Source: JAKEGK01 sp036507695 (GTDB taxonomy: Bacteria > Pseudomonadota > Gammaproteobacteria > SZUA-152). From it: a DNA stretch of 14,033 bases. The notes beneath the pieces are model-generated. The model was not told the DNA's origin and searched no databases. It was given only the letters and a program-made list of their open reading frames with translations. Location: positions 1 to 14,033 of the forward strand of contig DATCIR010000161.1 in the NCBI GenBank assembly GCA_036507695.1. The letters are read 5' to 3'. Shown here piece after piece: positions 1-7,300 of the stretch (positions are counted from its first letter, which is position 1; every line of letters starts with the position of its first letter). The position numbers and the translations under genes were made by a program.

Positions 1-1392
1 GCGGTAACCGCGCACGCTATTGGCGCCGCCGACGGCGATTTGCTCCATGGACATTAGTTCATCGAAAGCAATTTGGAAGTCCGCCCTAAACACAGTTTGC
101 AGGCCGATATTGGGATAGTGGTTGGCCACCTGGCCTTGTAACAGCCAAGTATAGAATTCGCTGTCCGGATCGCGGCCGTCGTGTTGGGTGGAATCCAACG
201 CATCAAGCCCTACGCTCATGATATGGCGGAAGGAATACACCGCTTGCGGAGAAAATTTCAGCCAATTCTGGATCAAGCGTAGTACGGTGATTTTGCTGAC
301 GCCATCAACAGCACCTGTACCTGCGTAAGAAATTGGTGTTCCATCAATGAACGACGTACTTTCCCTTTTATCCAGTTGCAGTGTGGCTTCGAAGGTCTCG
401 GTGCTGGTTTTAAATAGCGGATAAGTAAATCCAATCGTCGCGGTGTCGGACTTGTTTTCGAGTTTGAGGCCAAGGGCTTTGATTTCGTCGGAGACAATTT
501 CGGAGTCGTTTTTTTCATAGGCGGCATAAAGAATTTTGTCATCCGCGGTCAGTGGCCACTGATAATTGACATAGCCTTTATTGAGCCCTTCGGTGTGATT
601 AATTGTGGCGTCGATCTTGTCGCCGAAACCGGTGATGTTTAAGTGTTGAAACCGTAAAGTGCCTTGGGCCTCGCCGATGGACGGTGGCTGGTGGTTGTCA
701 GCCTGCAATAAGATGGTGTAGGGTTTTGCTTCGGTAATTTCAATGTTGAGGATACTTTCGCCGCGTTTATCGCCGGGACCGAGCTCGGCATTGATGCGTT
801 GGATGCGCGGGTCCTGTTGCAGCAGGTACAACCGTTCCTGCAACACATACAAGTTTAATGGCTTGTGCGGGTCGAGGCGAATGCGCTCGGAAATATAGTT
901 ATCGTTCAGGTGGCCTTGATTGGCGACCCGCACGTGGGTTAATTCGCCCTCGATAATTTGTATGTCAAGCGCGCCGTCCTCAATATCCTGGTCCGGGATA
1001 ACAGCGCCCGAATTGAGATAGCCGTTGTCGATGTAATGTTTAGTGATCAGGTTTTTGATTTGCTGAATATCCAGCGTATCAATTTCCTTGTCCACATAAG
1101 ACGCAACCAGCGCCTGTAATTGTTCGTTGCTGAATACGGTGTTGCCGGAAAAATGCAGGGTTTCCAGTTTGAACTTCAAGATCCGGGATAGCTGTTTATC
1201 CGCGGGTTCCGGTGGTTTGACCGGCGGCAGGTTGAGTTGGGGTTGCGCTTTGGGTTTAAACGGCTGTTGTTCCAGCACGTCCGGCCGTTCATCGGAGGGG
1301 CGGCTGAGTGGAAAAGCCGCTTCCTGTGCCAAGACATTGCCGGAACATAACATGATTATGCATCCTGTAAAATAGGTGGAATTGCGTAACAT
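1..1392 (-). CDS. TpsB-family (ShlB/FhaC/HecB) two-partner secretion outer-membrane transporter, C-terminus cut by window edge
   Basis: The frame is open without a stop from an ATG at 1392 to base 1, giving 464 codons; the rest of the barrel lies outside. Residues 1-23 look like a Sec signal peptide (basic start, hydrophobic core, VLA before QEA). A proline-rich linker (about 40-65) is followed by a first POTRA domain (about 75-149, beginning LETLHFSGNTVFS) and a second (about 151-222). The remainder is beta-barrel sequence and includes GGANSVRGY at 455-463, the VRGY motif of the TpsB/Omp85 superfamily that sits in the loop folding into the pore. Family members export one large TpsA adhesin, haemolysin or similar exoprotein across the outer membrane. 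A second ATG at codon 14 has a better ribosome site (ACAGGA) but would lose most of the signal peptide, so I keep the first. The family call is firm. The substrate is unknown because no TpsA gene is visible here. Confidence 0.93.
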   Translation of the reverse strand, partial: MLRNSTYFTGCIIMLCSGNVLAQEAAFPLSRPSDERPDVLEQQPFKPKAQPQLNLPPVKPPEPADKQLSRILKFKLETLHFSGNTVFSNEQLQALVASYVDKEIDTLDIQQIKNLITKHYIDNGYLNSGAVIPDQDIEDGALDIQIIEGELTHVRVANQGHLNDNYISERIRLDPHKPLNLYVLQERLYLLQQDPRIQRINAELGPGDKRGESILNIEITEAKPYTILLQADNHQPPSIGEAQGTLRFQHLNITGFGDKIDATINHTEGLNKGYVNYQWPLTADDKILYAAYEKNDSEIVSDEIKALGLKLENKSDTATIGFTYPLFKTSTETFEATLQLDKRESTSFIDGTPISYAGTGAVDGVSKITVLRLIQNWLKFSPQAVYSFRHIMSVGLDALDSTQHDGRDPDSEFYTWLLQGQVANHYPNIGLQTVFRADFQIAFDELMSMEQIAVGGANSVRGYR

Positions 1393-1446
1393 TTTCTTTG
1401 AATTATTTTTCGTGAATTCCCAGTCAAGAGAACGGCCCCACTATTA

Positions 1447-1479
1447 CTAACAGCGGCGACTACCTAACAGCGGCAACTA
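1447..1479. repeat. Two near-identical 16-base direct repeats, 17-base period
   Basis: CTAACAGCGGCGACTA (1447-1462) and CTAACAGCGGCAACTA (1464-1479) differ at one base. They lie 55-88 bases upstream of the TpsB start codon, inside the predicted leader. The copies are seen directly. A role as protein-binding site or RNA element is only possible, and simple tandem duplication is the alternative. Confidence 0.6.
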
Positions 1480-1506
1480 ACATACTACCAGCTGTAAAAG
1501 TCGCCA

Positions 1507-1524
1507 CAGGCATCTCAGGCATCT
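1507..1524. repeat. Exact tandem duplication of a 9-base unit
   Basis: CAGGCATCT occurs twice head to tail (1507-1515 and 1516-1524) in the predicted TpsB leader. Two units could expand or contract by slippage, but nothing shows that they do. Confidence 0.5.
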
Positions 1525-1624
1525 AATGTCATTGCCGTGGTGGCTGTTACGATGCCGTTCCCTGCGGTGAAACAGCTACTATGATGAAAACTGTAATCTT
1601 ACTGAACGCCATGTATTTGGCGAG

Positions 1625-1653
1625 AGTATAAGACCCCGCCGGGCCGCCAACAA
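1625..1653 (-). promoter_or_regulatory. Candidate sigma70-type promoter for the TpsB gene
   Basis: Read on the minus strand, TTGTTG (1653-1648) and TATACT (1630-1625) are separated by 17 bases. The -10 box matches the consensus at five of six positions and the -35 box at only three, as expected of a promoter that needs an activator. The start of transcription would be near 1618, leaving a leader of about 225 bases. An ACTATT-type repeat overlaps the -35 box. Confidence 0.5.
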
Positions 1654-1702
1654 TAGCGGTATTGCCAAAAGTAAATAGTTCACACTATTTGCCGTTAATA
1701 GT
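1651..1702 (-). promoter_or_regulatory. Candidate activator-binding array of (A/G)CTATT direct repeats
   Basis: On the minus strand ACTATT begins at 1702, ACTATT at 1679 and GCTATT at 1657, at intervals of 23 and 22 bases, about two helical turns. The last copy overlaps the -35 box of the promoter at 1625-1653. A reversed copy (1684-1690) makes AAATAGT-TCAC-ACTATTT (1673-1690) a perfect 7-base dyad. SARP regulators are known to bind direct repeats spaced by 11 or 22 bases that overlap the -35 region, and the gene just upstream encodes a SARP-like protein. The repeats are seen; their recognition by that protein is inferred. The dyad could instead serve a dimeric repressor. Confidence 0.4.
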
Positions 1703-1744
1703 TGGTGCATCCAGGATTAACGGGCAGATTGCCAGTTATTGGTG

Positions 1745-1765
1745 GAAAAAGAGCCACCCTTTTTC
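1745..1765 (-). terminator. Possible 3' hairpin of the BTAD regulator gene
   Basis: GAAAAAG (1745-1751) and CTTTTTC (1759-1765) are complementary over 7 bases with a 7-base loop, starting on the last base of the regulator's stop codon. The T-run lies within the stem rather than after it, so this is a weak terminator candidate. An alternative pairing, GGTGG (1741-1745) with CCACC (1754-1758), followed by CTTTTTC, would act on the plus strand, where no gene needs it. Confidence 0.25.
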
Positions 1766-2694
1766 TATGCCGCTGTGCGCGTTACTTGCTGGTAAATGGC
1801 GCTGGTTGCGGCCGATGGTTCAAATCCGGTCAAGGCTTTGAACAACCGTTCGCATTGCTGATAAACCGCGATGGCTTCCACGTTTCTGCCCCGCTGCGCA
1901 TAACATTTCATCAAGCGTTGATAGAATACTTCCGACAGCGGGTCGGCTTCGATGCCTTTGCGGTAATAGTCAATCGCCAGATGGCACTGCCGGTGTTGTT
2001 CGAATACATCGCACACCTGTTCCAGGCTGCGGATGAAGCGGCTCTTGATGCGTTCCCGGAAGGCGACAAACCAGGGCTGCTCGTCTTCGTTGCCGAGAAA
2101 ATGGCCCTGGTAGAGATTTAATGCCTGGTTGCTAAGCGCCTGGATTTTTTCCAAGTTTACATTGACGCAGCGCAGGGCGTACTTGATGTCATTCAGCAGG
2201 TTATCCAGGGCCCAGACATCCACCCAGCAAACCTGCGGATTTAAGCTGAGGTGGCCGTCCGCGAGCAGCAGGGAGTCCATGGTTAGAAATTTACGGATGC
2301 GGTGCAAGGTGACGGAAAACGAGGTATGCGCCACATCACCGTCCGCATCCGGCCAAATGGCGTCACTGATCCGAACCTCGCCCACCGATCGGCCACCCAG
2401 CGCGATGACCACTTTTAACAGTTCGCTGGGCTTGTGTTGGTTATTGCCGTGACCATTAATCAATTGGCCGTGCTTGTGAACGGCGAATTGGCCCAGTGTC
2501 GTGATCACAATGGGATGGATATGCGGCGGGGGTTCGATCATTGGTTGATTGCCAGCAGGCGGGATCGGTTCACGGTTCGCCGTTGCTGGTTGTGGTGTCG
2601 ATATGGCTTTTGGTGGCGGCACGGCCGCTAAAAAATCAATATCCAGCGGCTGTAGCTTGCTGGTAACCGTGTTTTTATAGAGTGAAGTCGCCAT
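1765..2694 (-). CDS. SARP-like transcriptional regulator (winged helix + BTAD domain)
   Basis: The 309-residue product starts with a proline-rich, probably disordered stretch (about 22-60). Residues about 62-158 resemble the OmpR/PhoB winged-helix domain (ITTLGQFAV, then SDAIWPDADGDVAHTSFSVT, then a hairpin ending in WVDVW). Residues about 159-303 match the BTAD domain, an all-helical TPR-like fold, with LNLYQGHFLGNEDEQPW, the repeat AIDYYRKGIEADPLSE and a final FEPSAATSAIYQQV. This order is that of actinobacterial SARP activators. No MalT-like ATPase or response-regulator receiver domain is fused to it, so its signal is unclear. A ribosome site GGGGA lies 8 bases before the ATG. The gene is 372 bases upstream of, and codirectional with, the TpsB transporter, so a role as its activator is an inference. 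The domain call is solid. Confidence 0.85.
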   Translation of the reverse strand: MATSLYKNTVTSKLQPLDIDFLAAVPPPKAISTPQPATANREPIPPAGNQPMIEPPPHIHPIVITTLGQFAVHKHGQLINGHGNNQHKPSELLKVVIALGGRSVGEVRISDAIWPDADGDVAHTSFSVTLHRIRKFLTMDSLLLADGHLSLNPQVCWVDVWALDNLLNDIKYALRCVNVNLEKIQALSNQALNLYQGHFLGNEDEQPWFVAFRERIKSRFIRSLEQVCDVFEQHRQCHLAIDYYRKGIEADPLSEVFYQRLMKCYAQRGRNVEAIAVYQQCERLFKALTGFEPSAATSAIYQQVTRTAA

Positions 2695-2800
2695 TCAGGT
2701 AGTCCCCCAGTGATTGCTTTGGTGTTTGTGACACGGTTGACTAGCGGGGGGTTTAGTGTGCCGGTTAACGGGGAGTGGTTTTTTTGTGGCGGGGGCGGAT

Positions 2801-2857
2801 AAAAACAGTTGCTGCCGCACCCTGCAGGACGATCAAAGCTTATCCAGGAGGATGCGG
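2801..2857 (-). terminator. Possible terminator downstream of gltD
   Basis: On the minus strand CCGCATCC (2857-2850) can pair with GGGTGCGG (2822-2815) over 8 positions including one G-U pair, across a 27-base loop. A TTTTT run (2805-2801) follows after 9 bases. The long loop and the offset of the T-run make it non-canonical. It is the best candidate in the 223 bases between gltD and the regulator gene, where I see no gene and no convincing promoter. Confidence 0.25.
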
Positions 2858-2917
2858 GACGCTTTTGCCAGGTGAATCTGCATCGGCTGGTCCAGCTAAG
2901 CGATCACTGACACGGGA

Positions 2918-4324
2918 TCAGACTTCCAGATAATCCAGAATGCCTTCGGCGGCCAGGCGTCCTTCGTAAACCGCGGTCACGACCAGGTCGGAGCCGCGCA
3001 CCATGTCGCCGCCGGCGAATACCTTGGCATTGCTGGTTTGATATTTGAGTTGATGGTGCTCCGACGCTTTGACCCGGTGACGATCATCCAGTTGAATGTC
3101 GAAGTCCTGCAGCCAATCCGGCGGGCTGGGCCGGAATCCAAAGGCGATAAGCACGCGATCCGCGGGAATGATTTCTTCGGAGTTAGGCATCGGTTCAGGT
3201 GAACGGCGGCCGCGTGCGTCGGGTTCGCTTAACTGGGTGGTGACCAGTTTCACGCCTTCGACCTTGCCGTCGCCAACGATTTCCACCGGCTGGCGGTTCC
3301 AGAGAAATTGCACGCCTTCTTCCTTGGCGTTGGTGACTTCGCGGCGGGAGCCGGGCATGTTTTCTTGGTCGCGGCGATAAGCGCAGGTGACGCTCAGGGC
3401 GCCTTGCCGGATGGCAGTGCGGTTGCAGTCCATGGCGGTATCACCGCCACCCAATACCACGACGCGTTGGCCGCGCATATCAATGAATTCTTCCTCATCC
3501 GTTGCGAGACCCAGGTGGGTTCTGGCATTGGAAATAAGGAACGGCAAGGCGTCATGCACGCCCGGCATGTCTTCGCCGGGGAAACCGCCTTTCATATAGG
3601 AATAAGTTCCCATGCCGAGGAAAATCGCGTCGTATTCGTCCATTAATTGCTGAAAGGGAATATCTTTGCCGATTTCGGTGTTCAGCACGAATTCGACGCC
3701 CATTTCTTCCAGTATCTTGCGGCGATTTTTTACCACGGCTTTTTCGAGCTTGAATTCCGGAATGCCAAACGTCAGCAGGCCGCCGATCTCCGCGTAGCGG
3801 TCGTAAACCACGGCTTTCACACCCTGGCGCGTCAGCACGTCGGCGCAACCCAGGCCTGCCGGTCCGGCGCCGACAATGGCGACGCGCTTGCCGGTGCTGG
3901 TGACCTGTGACATGTCCGGACGCCAGCCTTTGGCGAAGGCGGTATCGCTGATGTATTTTTCGATGGAGCCAATCGTGACCGCGCCGAATCCGTCATTCAG
4001 GGTGCAGGCGCCTTCGCAAAGCCGGTCCTGCGGGCAAACCCGCCCGCAAATTTCCGGCAGGGAATTGGTCTGGTGGGACAGTTCCGCGGCCTTTTCAATA
4101 TTGCCTTCGGCGATCAGTTTCAGCCAGTTGGGAATATAGTTGTGCACCGGGCAGCGCCATTCGCAATAAGGATTGCCGCAATGCAGGCAACGCTCCGCCT
4201 GGGAGGCCGCGGTTTCCTTATCATAGCTGCCGTAGATTTCCTTGAATTCCTTCACGCGTTCCCGCGCGTCTTTTTTGGCGGGATCCACGCGCGGTACTTG
4301 CACAAACTGAAAATTATTTGCCAT
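2918..4324 (-). CDS. gltD: Glutamate synthase [NADPH] small (beta) subunit
   Basis: GltD oxidises NADPH at FAD and passes the electrons to the large subunit GltB for reduction of the 2-iminoglutarate made from 2-oxoglutarate and glutamine-derived ammonia. It is cytoplasmic. The 468-residue length is normal for the family. Eight cysteines (46, 49, 54, 58 and 93, 97, 103, 107) form the two N-terminal clusters that ligate 4Fe-4S centres. VAIVGAGPAGLG (148-159) is the FAD-binding GxGxxG fold with GGLLTFGIPEFKL after it, VVVLGGGDTAMD (288-299) is the NADPH-binding fold, and FAGGDMVRGSDLVVTA near the C-terminus closes the FAD site. The ATG at 4324 has only a weak purine-rich ribosome site (GAGAAAGA). 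The gene follows gltB by 55 bases, so the two are probably cotranscribed. No key residue is missing. Confidence 0.98.
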   Translation of the reverse strand: MANNFQFVQVPRVDPAKKDARERVKEFKEIYGSYDKETAASQAERCLHCGNPYCEWRCPVHNYIPNWLKLIAEGNIEKAAELSHQTNSLPEICGRVCPQDRLCEGACTLNDGFGAVTIGSIEKYISDTAFAKGWRPDMSQVTSTGKRVAIVGAGPAGLGCADVLTRQGVKAVVYDRYAEIGGLLTFGIPEFKLEKAVVKNRRKILEEMGVEFVLNTEIGKDIPFQQLMDEYDAIFLGMGTYSYMKGGFPGEDMPGVHDALPFLISNARTHLGLATDEEEFIDMRGQRVVVLGGGDTAMDCNRTAIRQGALSVTCAYRRDQENMPGSRREVTNAKEEGVQFLWNRQPVEIVGDGKVEGVKLVTTQLSEPDARGRRSPEPMPNSEEIIPADRVLIAFGFRPSPPDWLQDFDIQLDDRHRVKASEHHQLKYQTSNAKVFAGGDMVRGSDLVVTAVYEGRLAAEGILDYLEV

Positions 4325-4379
4325 GGTAATGATTCTTTCTCATCGCTATCGATAGGGTTCTGAGCCGGTTTGCGCCATG

Positions 4380-7300
4380 TCAGGCCGCCAGTGTGTGCAG
4401 GTCAGCGAGCAACGCGCTGAGTTCCGCCGCCTTGGGTTTTACCAGCCAGAACTTGGGCACAAAAGTAGCGAAGTCATTCAAGAGCATTTGTCCGCGTTTA
4501 CTCGCTGTTTCATTGACAAACTCCCGGATCAGGTCGCGCAAGTAATTGCGGTACTCCTCCATGGATTCCGGTGACAAGCGGTGTATATCAATCAGCTCGT
4601 GGTTGTAGCGGTCCACAAAGGTATTGTCTTCATCCAGGACGAATGCGATACCGCCCGTCATGCCGGCGCCGAAGTTAACACCACAGGAACCTAATACCGT
4701 GATAACTCCACCGGTCATGTATTCGCAACCGTGATCACCGATGCCTTCCACGATTGCCAGGGCGCCGGAGTTGCGTACCGCAAAGCGTTCGCCCGCGAGG
4801 CCGGCCGCAAACAATTTTCCGCCGGTTGCGCCATACAGGCAGGTATTGCCGATAATCGTTGTTTCATGGCTGGCAAAGCCGCTGTTTTCGGGAGGAATAA
4901 TCACTAATTTGCCGCCCGCCATACCTTTGCCGACATAATCGTTCGCGTCGCCGGTCAGTGTCATATGCAAACCGCCGGCATTCCACACGCCAAAACTCTG
5001 CCCCGCCGTGCCGCGCAAGCGGATAAGAATCGGTTTATCGCACATGCCCTGGTCGCCGTGGCGCACCGCGATTTCCCCGGACAGGCGCGCGCCGATGGAG
5101 CGGTTGGTATTGTTGACTTGGTAACTGAACTCGCCCCCGGTTTTGTTGCTAATGGCCGGCAGTGTGTCTTTGACCATTTGCTCGGCCAGCTCGCCTTTGT
5201 CAAACGGTTCGTTGCGCGGACTTTCGCAGAATTGCGGTTTACGGGCATCCACGCCCGCATCGGACAGAATAGGCGTTAAATCCAGTTTTTGTTGCCGGGA
5301 GGTATGACCAGGCAACGCTTCCAATAAATCCACCCGGCCAATAATATCCGTCAGTTTGCGCGCGCCCAATTGCGCGAGCAGTTCACGCACGTGCTGCGCG
5401 ACAAACCGGAAATAACTCATGACCCATTCCACTTCACCGCGGTAATAATCCATGCGCAATACATTGTTCTGGGTGGCGACTCCCGTGGCGCAATTATTGA
5501 GATGACAAATGCGCAGGTATTTGCAGCCCATGGCGACCATGGGCGCGGTGCCAAAGCCGAAACTTTCCGCGCCCAGCATCGCGGCCTTGATGACATCCAG
5601 GCCGGTTTTCAAACCACCGTCGGTTTGCAACCGGACCTTGCCGCGTAAATCATTGGCGCGCAGAATCTGGTGAGTTTCGGTTAGACCCAATTCCCAGGGG
5701 CTTCCCGCGTAATGGACCGAGGTTAACGGGCTGGCGCCGGTGCCGCCGTCATGTCCGGCGATGGTGATGAGGTCAGCATAGGCTTTTGCCACGCCCGCCG
5801 CGATGGTTCCAACACCCGCTTCGGCCACCAGTTTTACGGAGACCAACCCAGCCGGGTTGACTTGTTTTAAATCGAAAATCAGCTGCGCGAGATCTTCAAT
5901 GGAATAGATATCATGATGGGGCGCGGGAGAAATCAATGAAACCCCGGGCTTGCAAAAACGCAAGCGGGCGATTAACTCGTTAACTTTTTTACCGGGCAGC
6001 TGGCCGCCTTCGCCGGGTTTTGCGCCCTGCGCAATCTTGATTTGCATGACTTCCGCGCTGCGCAGATAAGCCGGGGTCACGCCGAAGCGGCCGGACGCAA
6101 CCTGCTTGATCTTGGAGCGCTTGTCGCTGTAGTAACGCGCGGGATCCTCGCCGCCTTCGCCCGAGTTTGAGCGGCCGCCCAGGCGGTTCATGGCTTGCGC
6201 CAGCGTTTCATGGGCTTCCGGTGACAACGCGCCCAGGGACATGGCCGCGCTGTCGAAGCGGATGACGATTTTTTCTATTGATTCCACTTCATCAATGGAG
6301 ATAGACGGGGTGCCGTGCTTGAGTTTCAACAGATCGCGAAACGCGAGCGTGGGCCGTTCGTCGACCAGGCGGGCGAATTCCCGGTATTTTTTGTAGTCGC
6401 CGGATTTTACCGCCGCTTGCAGCGCCGCCACGACATCCGGATTGTAGGCATGGTCTTCGCCACCATGCACATACTTCAATACACCGCCCTGATTAATCTG
6501 TTTGCGGGGGTTCCACGCGGTTTTCGCCAGCCAGCGCTGGTCAGCCTCGAGATCGTCGAAGTTGCCGCCCTGCAAACGGTTGGTGGTGCCGTTAAAACAC
6601 AGTTCGACAACATCGTTGTGCAATCCCACGGCCTCAAACAATTGCGCGCCGCGGTAACTGCTGATGGTGGATATCCCCATCTTGGAAATAATTTTGTAAA
6701 GACCTTTGTTGATTCCCTTGCGGTAATGGCGCATCAGCTCAACGCTGTTGCGTTCTACGATTTCGCCGCTTAACTGCATGCCGATGATGCATTCATACGC
6801 GAGGTAAGGATAAATGGCGGTGGCGCCATAGCCGATTAATACGGCGCAGTGATGCGAATCGCGGGCGGTGCCGGTTTCCACCACGATGTTAGCGTCGCAA
6901 CGCAAACCTTCCCGGATCAGGCGGTGATGCACGGCGCCGGTGGCCAGCAATGCATGCACGGGGATTTTGTCCGCTGCGATGGCCTTGTCGGATAAGATAA
7001 GTACGACCTTGCCGTTCTTCACGGCAGCGACGGCCTGGTCGCAGATCCGGGTCAAGGCGGTTTTCAACTCGCCATTCACCGGGTAGTTAAGATCAATGAT
7101 CGCACGCGCATAATCGGGGTCTTTTGTACCCTGCAGCTGTTTAAATTTGCTATTGGATAGGATGGGCGAATCGATCAGCAAACGTTTGGCGTGCGCTTCG
7201 CTTTCCTCAAACATGTTTCTTTCACGGCCGAAGCAGGTGGCCAGCGACATGACAATTTGTTCGCGCAACGGATCAATCGCCGGGTTGGTTACCTGGGCGA

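Larger units (their letters stand above)
1393..1764. other. Intergenic region between the BTAD regulator and the TpsB gene
   Basis: These 372 bases hold no gene I can support. On the minus strand they carry, in order of transcription, a hairpin at the end of the regulator gene, an inverted repeat CCGTTAAT/ATTAACGG (1692-1699 and 1716-1723), an ACTATT repeat array, a sigma70-like promoter (1625-1653), and then a leader of roughly 225 bases. The leader contains a possible 21-codon upstream reading frame (1547-1612), a tandem 9-base duplication (CAGGCATCT, 1507-1524) and a pair of 16-base repeats (1447-1479). The concentration of repeats is higher than in the other intergenic stretches of the window. 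Confidence 0.6.

Noticed and set aside
1702..2121. Plus-strand open frame of 139 codons opposite the BTAD regulator gene
   Set aside because: It is antisense to a gene with clear domains, its product shows no family features and it lacks its own promoter and ribosome site.
4346..4355. Palindrome CTATCGATAG between gltB and gltD
   Set aside because: A single 10-base palindrome in a 55-base spacer, with no second copy or promoter boxes to give it a role.
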